From Erythrobacter donghaensis (lineage in GTDB: Bacteria > Pseudomonadota > Alphaproteobacteria > Sphingomonadales > Sphingomonadaceae), in NCBI RefSeq assembly GCF_002155425.1, contig NZ_MUYG01000010.1:595925-659924 (forward strand): a DNA stretch of 64,000 nucleotides, written 5' to 3'. Numbering within the stretch: position 1 is the first letter of the stretch; the number at the start of each line of letters is the position of its first letter. Positions 46,378-54,394 of the stretch are shown piece by piece. The translations under genes and the position numbers were made by a program. Below the pieces are notes generated by a model. That model saw nothing but the letters and a program-made list of their open reading frames with translations, ran no database searches and was not told where the DNA came from.

Positions 46378-47358
46378 ATGGCCAGCAGCGCGATTCCCCT
46401 TTCCGGCTCCCCTTCCACCGGCACGAACCTGCATCCCGAGCAGCAATATCTCGATCTGATGCGCGCCATCTGGGAGAGCGGGAGCGAGCGGATCGACCGC
46501 ACCGGGATCGGCACGCGCTCGATCTGCGGGGCGATGCTCCGATTCGATCTGGCGGGCGGGGCGATGCCGCTGCTCACAACCAAGCGGGTCTACTGGAAAA
46601 CCGCGACGCGCGAGCTGCTGTGGTTCCTGACCGGCTCCACCAACATCCGCCCGCTGGTGCTGCAAGGCGTGAAGATCTGGAACGAGTGGCCTCACGCGCG
46701 CTACGTCAAGGAAACCGGCGACGCGATCAGCCTTGAGGATTTCGTCGCGCGAATCGCCGAGGACGAGGTCTTCGCCGCCAATTGGGGTGACCTCGGCCCG
46801 GTCTATGGCAAGCAATGGGTCGATTGGCCGACCTATCGCTACCGCGCCGACGGGCTCTACGAAAAGGGCGAGGGGATCAATCAGGTCGCGGCGGTGATCG
46901 AATCGCTGCGCACTAGCCCCGGCAGCCGCCGCCATATCATCGAAGGCTGGAACGTTGCCGAGCTTGACCGCATGGCGCTGCCGCCGTGCCACAAGACCTA
47001 CCAGTTCCATGTCGCAGGCGAGGGTGCGGACGCCCGGCTCAATTGCCTGCTCTACCAGCGCAGCTGCGATGTCGCGCTGGGCCTGCCTTTCAACCTGTGG
47101 TCGGCGGCGCTGCTCACCCGGATGATCGCGCAGCAGGTGGGGATGGAGCCGGGCGAACTGGTGTGGATGGGGGGCGATGTTCACCTCTATCTCAATCACG
47201 AACACCTGATCGCCGAGCAGCTCACCCGCCAGCCACAGGGCCAGCCCCGGCTGGAGATCACCCGCAATCCCGAAACAATATTCGACTACCGGATCGAGGA
47301 TTTCGTGGTGTATGATTACGCCCCGCTGCCCCCGATCAGTGCCCCTGTTGCGGTTTAA
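46378..47358 (+). CDS. thyA: thymidylate synthase
   Basis: 326-residue ThyA converting dUMP plus methylene-THF to dTMP. Seen: DRTGIGTRSICGAMLRFDL, TTKRVYWKTATRELLWFL, catalytic Cys204 in ALPPCHKTYQFHV, and dUMP-binding QRSCDVALGLPFN. Longer than the E. coli enzyme because of an insert in the small domain (about 95-150), as in other long-form ThyA. The ATG at 46378 is the natural start. Confidence 0.96.
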   Translation: MASSAIPLSGSPSTGTNLHPEQQYLDLMRAIWESGSERIDRTGIGTRSICGAMLRFDLAGGAMPLLTTKRVYWKTATRELLWFLTGSTNIRPLVLQGVKIWNEWPHARYVKETGDAISLEDFVARIAEDEVFAANWGDLGPVYGKQWVDWPTYRYRADGLYEKGEGINQVAAVIESLRTSPGSRRHIIEGWNVAELDRMALPPCHKTYQFHVAGEGADARLNCLLYQRSCDVALGLPFNLWSAALLTRMIAQQVGMEPGELVWMGGDVHLYLNHEHLIAEQLTRQPQGQPRLEITRNPETIFDYRIEDFVVYDYAPLPPISAPVAV

Positions 47359-47471
47359 GCGCAGGGGCGGTGCCCGCCTTGACCGCTTGCACGGCTTGAA
47401 ATAAAAATACGTATGCAAGCAATGAATGCACCCGTCTGGCGCGGGTGACAGGCGAGGGGAGAGCAAGCCGC

Positions 47472-48767
47472 ATGGCCGATCGAGCGAAACCGGCAAACAG
47501 CAACCGCCCGGCGCTCGCGCTGCATGTGCCCGAACCCAAATATCGTCCGGGCGACACAGCCGACTTCTCGCACATTGACATCGGCACCCCCGGCGATCAG
47601 CCGCGCCCGGACGAGGGCGTGCATCCCTCGCAGATCGCAGACCTGGCCTATGGCCTGGTGCGGGTGCTGGGCGACGACAATCAGGCGCACGGCCCGTGGA
47701 ACCCCCGCCTCGATCCCGACACGCTGCGCCAGATGCTCGGCCACATGGCGATGGTGCGTGCCTTCGACGAACGGATGTTTCGCGGCCAGCGCCAAGGCAA
47801 GACCAGCTTCTACATGAAATGCACCGGCGAGGAGGCGACCTCGATCGCCCCCGCGATGGCGCTCGCCAGCGATGACATGGTGTTTCCCAGCTACCGCCAG
47901 CAGGGCATCCTGATCGCGCGCGGCTATCCGCTGATCGAGATGATCAACCAGATCTACTCGAACAAGGCCGACAAGCTGAAGGGCCGTCAGCTGCCGATCA
48001 TGTATTCGAGCCGGGAGCACTCGTTCTTCTCGATCTCCGGCAACCTCGCGACGCAATGCCCGCAAGCGGTGGGCTGGGCGATGGCGAGCGCCGCAAAGGG
48101 CGACAGCCGGATCGCGGCCACCTGGGTGGGCGAGGGCTCGACCGCCGAGGGCGATTTCCACTCGGCCTGCACCTTTGCTGCCGTCTACAATGCGCCGGTG
48201 ATCCTCAACGTGGTCAACAACCAGTGGGCGATCAGCAGTTTCTCCGGGTTCGCCGGGGCCGAGCGCACCACCTTTGCCGCGCGCGGGCTGGGCTATGGCA
48301 TCGCCGCGCTGCGAGTTGACGGGAACGACGCGCTGGCTTGCTATGCCGCCGCCGAATGGGCCGCCAACCGCGCGCGCGGCAACCACGGGCCGACGCTGAT
48401 CGAATATTTCACCTACCGCGCGGAGGGCCATTCTACCTCCGACGATCCGAGCGGTTACCGCTCGGCGCAGGAGCGCGAGGAATGGCCGCTGGGCGATCCG
48501 GTCAATCGCCTCAAGAAGCATCTCATCGCGATCGGCGAGTGGGACGAAGAACGCCACGCGGCAATGGATCTCGAATGCGCCGAACTGGTCAAGGCCACCA
48601 CCAAGGAGGCCGAGAAGAACGGCATCCTTGGCCACGGCCTCCACCACCCGTTCCACACCATGTTCGAGGATGTCTACGAGGAGCTGCCCTGGCACCTCGA
48701 GGAGCAGGCCGAACAGGCCATCCGCGAACGCATCACCAAGTTCGGCACCGAAAGGCCTTTCGGATGA
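47472..48767 (+). CDS. bkdA1: branched-chain 2-oxoacid dehydrogenase E1 alpha
   Basis: 431-residue TPP-dependent E1 alpha subunit. Seen: MVRAFDERMFRGQRQGKTSFYMKCTGEEA, FPSYRQQGILIARGY, TPP/Mg motif GEGSTAEGDFHSA...NNQWAIS, and the phosphorylation-loop-like region HSTSDDPSGYRSAQE. The long N-terminal extension and HSTSDDPSGYR favour 2-oxoisovalerate over pyruvate dehydrogenase. ATG 47472 starts the operon; it ends in an ATGA overlap with E1 beta. Confidence 0.93.
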   Translation: MADRAKPANSNRPALALHVPEPKYRPGDTADFSHIDIGTPGDQPRPDEGVHPSQIADLAYGLVRVLGDDNQAHGPWNPRLDPDTLRQMLGHMAMVRAFDERMFRGQRQGKTSFYMKCTGEEATSIAPAMALASDDMVFPSYRQQGILIARGYPLIEMINQIYSNKADKLKGRQLPIMYSSREHSFFSISGNLATQCPQAVGWAMASAAKGDSRIAATWVGEGSTAEGDFHSACTFAAVYNAPVILNVVNNQWAISSFSGFAGAERTTFAARGLGYGIAALRVDGNDALACYAAAEWAANRARGNHGPTLIEYFTYRAEGHSTSDDPSGYRSAQEREEWPLGDPVNRLKKHLIAIGEWDEERHAAMDLECAELVKATTKEAEKNGILGHGLHHPFHTMFEDVYEELPWHLEEQAEQAIRERITKFGTERPFG

Positions 48768-49816
48768 GCGACGAAAGCGAAACCATGGCCGCTGCCGTCA
48801 CCGAACGCCGTCTCAACATGATCGAGGCTATCAACGAAGCGCTCGACATCATGCTCGAGCGTGACCCCGATGTGATCATCATGGGCGAGGATGTCGGCTA
48901 TTTCGGCGGGGTGTTCCGCGCCACTGCGGGCCTTCAGGCGAAGCACGGCAAGACCCGCGTGTTCGACACGCCGATTTCCGAGTGCGGGATTATCGGTGTC
49001 GCGGTGGGGATGGGGGCCTATGGCCTGCGCCCGGTGCCGGAAATCCAGTTCGCCGATTACATCTATCCGGGGCTTGATCAGCTCATCAGCGAGGCCGCGC
49101 GCCTGCGTTATCGTTCTGCGGGGGACTATATCGCGCCGATGACCGTGCGCTCGCCCTTCGGCGGGGGCATTTTCGGTGGCCAGACCCACAGCCAGAGCCC
49201 CGAGGCGCTGTTCACCCACGTCTCGGGCCTCAAGACGGTGATCCCGGCAACTCCGCACGACGCCAAGGGCCTTTTGATTTCGGCGATCGAGGACAATGAT
49301 CCGGTGATCTTCTTCGAGCCCAAGCGGATCTATAACGGGCCCTTCTCCGGCTATTACGACAAGCCGGTGGAGCCGTGGAAGAAGCACCCCGATAGCGTGG
49401 TGCCCGAAGGCTACTACAAGGTCCCGCTCGGCAAGGCGCGGATCGTCCAGGAAGGCGAGGCGCTGACCGTGCTCGCCTACGGCACGATGGTTCACGTGGC
49501 CGAGGCGGTGTGCAAGGCCAAGGGTGTGGACGCCGAAATCCTCGACCTGCGCACGCTGGTGCCGCTTGACATCAAGGCGATCGAAGCCTCGGTCGAAAAG
49601 ACCGGCCGCTGCCTGATCGTCCACGAAGCGACCCGCACCAGCGGCTTCGGCGCCGAGCTTTCCGCACTCGTCACCGAACGCTGCTTCTACCACCTCGAGG
49701 CCCCCGTCGAACGGGTGACCGGCTTCGACACGCCCTATCCCCACAGCCTCGAATGGGCCTATTTCCCCGGCCCCGTCCGCATCGGCGAGGCTATCGACAA
49801 GCTTCTCAAGGACTGA
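48764..49816 (+). CDS. bkdA2: branched-chain 2-oxoacid dehydrogenase E1 beta
   Basis: 350-residue transketolase-like beta subunit. Seen: MGEDVGYFGGVFRAT near residue 40, TPISECGIIGVAVGMGAYGLRPV, RSPFGGGIFGGQTHSQSPEALF, and C-terminal VHEATRTSGFGAEL. The ATG lies in the E1 alpha stop; the gene ends 4 bases before E2. With E1 alpha it decarboxylates branched-chain 2-oxoacids and reductively acylates the lipoyl arm of E2. Confidence 0.94.
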   Translation: MSDESETMAAAVTERRLNMIEAINEALDIMLERDPDVIIMGEDVGYFGGVFRATAGLQAKHGKTRVFDTPISECGIIGVAVGMGAYGLRPVPEIQFADYIYPGLDQLISEAARLRYRSAGDYIAPMTVRSPFGGGIFGGQTHSQSPEALFTHVSGLKTVIPATPHDAKGLLISAIEDNDPVIFFEPKRIYNGPFSGYYDKPVEPWKKHPDSVVPEGYYKVPLGKARIVQEGEALTVLAYGTMVHVAEAVCKAKGVDAEILDLRTLVPLDIKAIEASVEKTGRCLIVHEATRTSGFGAELSALVTERCFYHLEAPVERVTGFDTPYPHSLEWAYFPGPVRIGEAIDKLLKD

Positions 49817-49820
49817 CCCC

Positions 49821-51164
49821 ATGGCCAAGTTCATTTTCAAGATGCCCGACGTAGGCGAGGGCGTGGCCGAGGCGGAAGTCGTCGAATGGCACGTGACAAT
49901 CGGTGACCGCGTCGAGGAAGACCAGCACCTCGTCGACGTGATGACCGACAAGGCCACAATCGACATCGAAAGCCCGGTGGCAGGCACGGTGGTCGAGGTG
50001 GCGGGCGAGGTGGGCGATGTGATCGCGATCGGTTCGATGCTGCTGGTGATCGAGGTCGAGGGCGAGGTTTCCCAGCAGGAAGCGGACGCCGCCGCCGAGC
50101 AGATCGAGGACGACATGTCCGATGCGCCGGTCTCCGCGGAAGCGGCTGAGCGAATCGAGGTGGAAAACCCCGATGCTTCCGACGCCGATGATGCCATCGC
50201 TGCCGCACCGGCACCGGCACCGGCACCGGCACCCGCTCCGGCTCCAGCTCCGGCTCCGGCTCCGGCTCCTGCACCTGCGGACAACACCGGAGCCAAGGTC
50301 CTCGCTTCCCCCGCCGTGCGCCAGCGCGCGAAGGATCTCGGCATCGACCTTGCCGAAGTGAAGCCCGCCGAAGATGGCCGCGTGCGCCATGGCGATCTCG
50401 ATGCCTTCCTCGCCTACAACGCAGGCTCCGGCTTCGGCGTGGCGGGCAAGGCGCGCGCCGACGAGACGATCAAGGTCATCGGCCTCAGGAAGCGCATCGC
50501 CCAGAACATGGCCGCCGCCAAGCGTCATATCCCGCACTTCACCTATGTCGAGGAGTGCGACGTCACCGACATGGAAGAGCTGCGCGCGCAGCTCAATGCC
50601 GCGCGGGGCGACAAACCGAAGCTCACCATGCTGCCGCTGCTGATCACCGCGATCTGCAAGGTCATTCCGCAATTCCCGATGATCAACGCGCGCTATGATG
50701 ACGATGCGAATGTCGTCACCCGTTACGGCAGCGTCCATCTCGGCATGGCGGCGCAGACCGATGGCGGGCTGATGGTGCCGGTGATTCGCGATGCGCAGGC
50801 AAGGAACCTGTGGCAGCTCGCCCGCGAGATCGGCCGTCTGGCCGAGGCCGCGCGCAGCGGCAAGGCGAGTTCGGAGGAGCTTTCGGGCTCTACGCTCACC
50901 GTCACGTCGCTCGGCCCGCTCGGCGGCGTCGCGACCACCCCGGTCATCAACCGCCCCGAAGTGGCGATCATCGGCCCCAACCGGATTGTCGAGCGCCCGA
51001 TGTTCGTGCCCGACGGCATGGGCGGAGAACGCATCGCCAAGCGCAAGCTGATGAACATCTCGATCTCCTGCGATCACCGTGTGGTCGACGGGCATGACGC
51101 GGCGAGCTTCATCCAGGGCGTCAAGAAGCTGATCGAGACGCCGGCGCTTCTGCTGGTGGACTGA
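49821..51164 (+). CDS. bkdB: branched-chain 2-oxoacid dehydrogenase E2 (dihydrolipoyl acyltransferase)
   Basis: 447 residues in three parts. Lipoyl domain (1-80) with Lys44 in VMTDKATIDI; an Ala-Pro dipeptide linker (about 132-153, encoded by a hexanucleotide repeat) leading to a peripheral-subunit-binding domain (KVLASPAVRQRAKDLGIDL); and a catalytic core ending in ISCDHRVVDGHDAASF with the active His. No E3 (dihydrolipoamide dehydrogenase) gene follows, so E3 must be supplied from elsewhere. Confidence 0.95.
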   Translation: MAKFIFKMPDVGEGVAEAEVVEWHVTIGDRVEEDQHLVDVMTDKATIDIESPVAGTVVEVAGEVGDVIAIGSMLLVIEVEGEVSQQEADAAAEQIEDDMSDAPVSAEAAERIEVENPDASDADDAIAAAPAPAPAPAPAPAPAPAPAPAPAPADNTGAKVLASPAVRQRAKDLGIDLAEVKPAEDGRVRHGDLDAFLAYNAGSGFGVAGKARADETIKVIGLRKRIAQNMAAAKRHIPHFTYVEECDVTDMEELRAQLNAARGDKPKLTMLPLLITAICKVIPQFPMINARYDDDANVVTRYGSVHLGMAAQTDGGLMVPVIRDAQARNLWQLAREIGRLAEAARSGKASSEELSGSTLTVTSLGPLGGVATTPVINRPEVAIIGPNRIVERPMFVPDGMGGERIAKRKLMNISISCDHRVVDGHDAASFIQGVKKLIETPALLLVD

Positions 51165-51196
51165 TTGCGGTAATGTCGGCGCCGGGAGGTGCCGAC

Positions 51197-51763
51197 ATGA
51201 CCAAAGATCCGCGCATCGACGAATACATCGCCAAGGCCGCGCCCTTCGCGCAGCCGATCCTCACCCATGTCCGCGCTTTGGTGCACAAGGCGCTACCGGA
51301 CGCGCAAGAGACCATCAAATGGGGCATGCCGCATTTTATGGTGGACGGGCGCAATGTCATCGGGCTTGCCGCATTCAAGGCGCACGCCGCCGTGGTGATC
51401 CATCAAGGGGAGCGCACCGGCGAGGGGATGGGCGCGCTCGGGAAGCTCGCCAGCCTTGCCGACCTGCCGCCCGATGAGGAATTGATCGCGCGCTTTCAGG
51501 CCCTCCCGGCAGCGCTCGCGCAGCCCAAGCCCAAGCGCGCGCCCAAGCCCGAACTGCCCGTGCCGCCCGCCCTTGCCGCCGCGCTCGATGCCAGGCCCGC
51601 GGCCCGCAGCGCCTTCGATGCCTTTTCCCCTTCGCACCGCCGCGAATATGTCGAATGGATCACTCAGGCCAAGCGCGAGGAAACGCGCGACAAGCGCATC
51701 GCGCAGGCGGTCGAATGGCTCGCCGAAGGACGCAAGCGCAACTGGAAGTACGAGAATTGCTGA
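51197..51763 (+). CDS. YdeI/OmpD-associated family protein (DUF1801)
   Basis: 188 residues: N-terminal DUF1801-like part (IKWGMPHFMVDGRNVIGLAAFKAHAAVVIHQG), an Ala/Pro/Lys linker, and a C-terminal OmdA segment (FDAFSPSHRREYVEWITQAKREETRDKRI). The family is common in bacteria; no biochemical role is firmly known to me. The ATG at 51197 is preceded by GGGAGG; an ATG at 51173 lacks one. Confidence 0.85.
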   Translation: MTKDPRIDEYIAKAAPFAQPILTHVRALVHKALPDAQETIKWGMPHFMVDGRNVIGLAAFKAHAAVVIHQGERTGEGMGALGKLASLADLPPDEELIARFQALPAALAQPKPKRAPKPELPVPPALAAALDARPAARSAFDAFSPSHRREYVEWITQAKREETRDKRIAQAVEWLAEGRKRNWKYENC

Positions 51764-51883
51764 GGGCGCAGTTGGCCTCTCAATATTTGCCGATATGGCC
51801 GTTGACAGCCCGCTGGCACGGCCCTAATGGCGCTGCTCCACGAGCGGCACGGCATTGCTGTCACGCTCGAAAGGACAAGATGC

Positions 51884-51960
51884 GCGGGTGTAGCTCAGTT
51901 GGTTAGAGCGTCGGCCTGTCACGCCGAAGGTCGCGGGTTCGAGCCCCGTCACTCGCGCCA
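51884..51960 (+). tRNA. tRNA-Asp(GTC)
   Basis: 77 bases with encoded CCA. Acceptor GCGGGTG/CACTCGC, anticodon GTC in loop CTGTCAC, T-loop TTCGAGC. Confidence 0.97.
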
Positions 51961-51994
51961 CTTGTTCCTGATGGATGGCCCCTAGGGCATGAAC

Positions 51995-52025
51995 AAGGCG
52001 GGCTTCGGTCCGCCTTTTCTTTTTT
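51995..52025 (+). terminator. intrinsic terminator after tRNA-Asp
   Basis: AAGGCGGGC-ttcg-GTCCGCCTT stem-loop followed by a T-rich run (TTCTTTTTT), 35 bases after the tRNA 3' end. Confidence 0.85.
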
Positions 52026-52034
52026 CGGGCAGGA

Positions 52035-52259
52035 TTACTCCGGCGGGGTCCAGCGGCCGGTTTCCATCCAGATCAGGAAGCGCTTGAGCGGCAGCAGCCA
52101 GATCAGGCCCAGCACCACGTAAACCACGGTCTGCGCGGCCCCCGACCAGGTTCCGATGATCCCAGGCGCATAGCGCGCGATCACCACGCCATAGACGATC
52201 AGCAGCACGAACAGGCTGATGATGCCGAAGGGGATTCGCCAGGTGGGGGTTTCGCGCAT
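52035..52259 (-). CDS. DUF2842 small membrane protein
   Basis: 74 residues with two hydrophobic segments; WRIPFGIISLFVLLIVYG and the late WLLPLKRFLIWMETGRW match DUF2842 proteins of alphaproteobacteria. Function unknown. Last gene of an operon with the 5-FCL gene; its ATG overlaps the preceding stop (TGATG). Confidence 0.8.
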   Translation of the reverse strand: MRETPTWRIPFGIISLFVLLIVYGVVIARYAPGIIGTWSGAAQTVVYVVLGLIWLLPLKRFLIWMETGRWTPPE

Positions 52260-52639
52260 CAAATGGGCTCCTGAATCACGAACTTGCGAACCCGAAGGAC
52301 CCGCACTTGCTGCATTTCGCCATTTACATGGCGTTCGAGCGCACAGGCGTAGAATTGGCCGTAGATGACATCTCTGAATGGTCGCCACCCTCCCTTGATC
52401 GGATCCATGACGGCTGGCGCAGTCTCGTCATCGTCTCGCAGGTTCAGGAGGTGGTTCGTGCCGATCGCCCAGATGCGCCGCACACCCGATCCGTTGGCTA
52501 GACCGAAGCGCCCGCGCACCCAGCCGCACTCGCCGATTGCTTTGGGAAACCAGCCCGGATTCATGGCTTGTGTGCTCACCGGAGTGGCAATCTGGGCCAT
52601 TGTCAGAGCGGCCAGCACCCGAATGAATTTCTTGCGCAT
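52259..52639 (-). CDS. small exported protein of unknown function
   Basis: 126 residues. Signal peptide (KKFIRVLAALTMAQIATPVSTQA), mature part with two Cys and a C-terminal RPFRDVIYGQFYACALERHV pattern that I associate with small uncharacterised periplasmic proteins of sphingomonads. The ATG at 52639 overlaps the 5-FCL stop by one base and its own stop overlaps the DUF2842 start, so all three genes are coupled. Confidence 0.65.
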   Translation of the reverse strand: MRKKFIRVLAALTMAQIATPVSTQAMNPGWFPKAIGECGWVRGRFGLANGSGVRRIWAIGTNHLLNLRDDDETAPAVMDPIKGGWRPFRDVIYGQFYACALERHVNGEMQQVRVLRVRKFVIQEPI

Positions 52640-53217
52640 CACAGGGTTCCGTAGATCCGGGTGGGGGTGACGACCGCGTCGAGCGGCACATCATGGGGTT
52701 CGACGGGAAGCGCTTCGACGGCCTGCGCGTCCCATGCCAGCCCAACGGCGAGGGCGGGGCGATGTTCCGCCAGCCAGCGATCATAATGCCCGCCGCCTTG
52801 CCCAAGCCGGTCGAGCGCGGGGGTGAAGCCGATCAGAGGCACGAACAAGACGTCGGGGATCAGCGGCTCAGCCTCGCTACCCGGTTGCAGCATGCCGAAG
52901 GGGCCAACCTCGAGATCGCTGTCGGCGTGAGGATCGCTGTAGCGGGCGAAGGCCATCGGCGCGGCGCGGTCGGTGAAGCGGGGGAGGGCGAGGGTGTGTC
53001 CGGCCTCGTGAAAGAAGCGCGCATAGCCTCCCGCTGGGGCCTCCAAAGGCCCCGCGTGGTAAAGCCCGATCACCGCCTCATCCCCGATCCGGGCGAGCAG
53101 CGGGGCAGGGGGGCGATGGAACAGGAGGCCGCGGATCGAATCCGGCAGCGCTGCGACATGGGCCTTGCGCGCGGCGCGCAGGGTGCGGCGGAGTTCGGAT
53201 TTCGAGCTTTCGGTCAT
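52639..53217 (-). CDS. 5-formyltetrahydrofolate cyclo-ligase
   Basis: 192 residues. Converts 5-formyl-THF to 5,10-methenyl-THF with ATP. Seen: N-terminal ELRRTLRAARKAH and the C-terminal signature PLIGFTPALDRLGQGGGHYDRWL. Known: in many proteobacteria this gene (ygfA/fau) lies directly downstream of the 6S RNA gene ssrS, as it does here. Confidence 0.95.
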   Translation of the reverse strand: MTESSKSELRRTLRAARKAHVAALPDSIRGLLFHRPPAPLLARIGDEAVIGLYHAGPLEAPAGGYARFFHEAGHTLALPRFTDRAAPMAFARYSDPHADSDLEVGPFGMLQPGSEAEPLIPDVLFVPLIGFTPALDRLGQGGGHYDRWLAEHRPALAVGLAWDAQAVEALPVEPHDVPLDAVVTPTRIYGTL

Positions 53218-53266
53218 CGAAAAAAGCGGTAGCCCTCGGGCCGAAGGGCCGCAAGGGCGACCGCCC

Positions 53267-53328
53267 GCCCGCAGCGGGCGCAGCTTTGCTGCGCGTCTAG
53301 CGAGGACCGCAGCCCGGATGGGCTGCGG
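53267..53328 (-). repeat. 62-bp three-hairpin repeat, copy 2 (after 6S RNA)
   Basis: Same length and hairpin order as 30499-30560. The last palindrome is CCGCAGCCC-GGAT-GGGCTGCGG, with three covarying pairs relative to copy 1. It follows the putative 6S RNA on the minus strand and precedes the 5-FCL gene. It occupies part of the 309-base gap 53218-53526; the rest is the 6S RNA. Confidence 0.65.
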
Positions 53329-53359
53329 AATTCAATAAAGTGACGGAACCACCATGGGT

Positions 53360-53500
53360 CGTTTGCGCTAGAAATCCTCTGACGCGTGGTACGTCAGGTG
53401 GGCGTCGTATACCCGAGCCTTCCGGGCGAACCGGCAGACAAGGACAGGGACAACTCCCATTTGGATTACTTATAGCCTCAGGGATATTCAATCGGCTCGT
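53360..53500 (-). ncRNA. ssrS: 6S RNA (approximate ends)
   Basis: The position between zapA and the 5-FCL gene on the same strand is the classic 6S locus. Read on the minus strand, TATCCCTGAGG near 53486 can pair with TCAGAGGATTT near 53372 (one bulge) as a closing stem, around a central region containing an apical hairpin CCGG-ttcg-CCCGG. The RNA binds the RNA polymerase holoenzyme and mimics an open promoter. The exact 5' and 3' ends are not determinable by eye. Confidence 0.6.
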
Positions 53501-53526
53501 GCCGGGCAGTCCCGCCACTGCTGTAT

Positions 53527-53985
53527 CTAGGCGCTTGCGGCGGCACCTTCAAGCGCGGCGGCACTGGCTTCGATCCGGGCGGCAAGCGCTTCGAGCTGAT
53601 CGGCGATGGCTTCGCTTGCGCCCTCGTCAGCAGAAGAGCTGACGAACAGATCGGATGGCGGCGCAGCGGGGGCAGGGCCAGCGCTGGCGGCACGGGCCTC
53701 TGCCAGTTCCGCTTCGAGCGCTTCCACACGACCGCGCAGGGCTTCGGCCTCATCATTGCCGGGTGCCGAAGCCGACCCGGTCGCCTTGCGCGCCTCGGCC
53801 AGTTCGTCGGCCAGAAACAGCGCGGTGAACAGCAGGTTCTGCGCTTCCAGCGGCGCGCGGGCTGACCCGAGCTGGCCATATTTCTCGGCGATCATCGCAC
53901 CGAGCGAAGTGATATGCGCTTCCTGCCCGTCAGCGCAGGCGACGGTGTAGGTCTTGGGTCCGATGCTGAGCGTGACGGTGCTCAT
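53527..53985 (-). CDS. zapA: cell division protein ZapA
   Basis: 152 residues. N-terminal ZapA fold (VTLSIGPKTYTVACADGQEAHITSLGAMI) that bundles FtsZ, followed by a coiled-coil region and a long Ala-rich tail containing a second predicted helix (ADQLEALAARIEASAAALE). The extended C-terminus is longer than in E. coli but common in alphaproteobacteria. First major gene upstream of ssrS. Confidence 0.88.
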   Translation of the reverse strand: MSTVTLSIGPKTYTVACADGQEAHITSLGAMIAEKYGQLGSARAPLEAQNLLFTALFLADELAEARKATGSASAPGNDEAEALRGRVEALEAELAEARAASAGPAPAAPPSDLFVSSSADEGASEAIADQLEALAARIEASAAALEGAAASA

Positions 53986-53990
53986 GGGGG

Positions 53991-54200
53991 CTAGTCTTCC
54001 AGCTTGGCGAGGAGATCATCGAGTTCGCGAAGGCTGTCGGCGACCTGCTCGCGCAGCTTTTCGTGGACATTGACCAGCTCGATCACCCGCGCCGATGCGC
54101 CAGCGGCCTTGCTCTCAGCCTCGGCCTCGCGCGCGGCTTCGATCCGCGCGGCGGCGGCTTCGATGCGGGCAAGGGCAGCGGTGATCCTCTCGGCGCTCAT
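53991..54200 (-). CDS. short coiled-coil protein next to zapA
   Basis: 69 residues, almost entirely heptad-like (ERITAALARIEAAAARIEAAREAEAES...NVHEKLREQVADSLRELDDLLAKL). Resembles DUF4164-type small coiled-coil proteins usually found beside zapA in alphaproteobacteria, so a ZapB-like division role is possible. The ATG at 54200 is chosen; the Shine-Dalgarno is weak. Confidence 0.65.
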   Translation of the reverse strand: MSAERITAALARIEAAAARIEAAREAEAESKAAGASARVIELVNVHEKLREQVADSLRELDDLLAKLED

Positions 54201-54394
54201 GCGCGGTACCGATACCAACAGAATTCTGCCCACGCAAAGCCTTGGAGCGGCCTGTTGATAAGTGGGCGAACGCGCGCGCTGTGCGCCATCTTGCACGCAA
54301 GGTTGACCTCCCCCTTGGCCTCGGCAATGGCACGCGCACCATAACCGGGGCCGAATCGCGCGCGCTCGCACGGCGGCTCCCGCAGGAGAATTGC

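Noticed and set aside
50207..50280. Tandem GGCACC/GGCTCC repeat as a microsatellite or CRISPR-like array
   Set aside because: It encodes the Ala-Pro linker of the E2 subunit, normal for this family; the units are contiguous, with no spacers.
47472..51164. Pyruvate dehydrogenase operon
   Set aside because: E1 alpha has the long N-terminus and HSTSDDPSGYR region of branched-chain enzymes, and E2 carries one lipoyl domain directly in a BCKDH-type arrangement.
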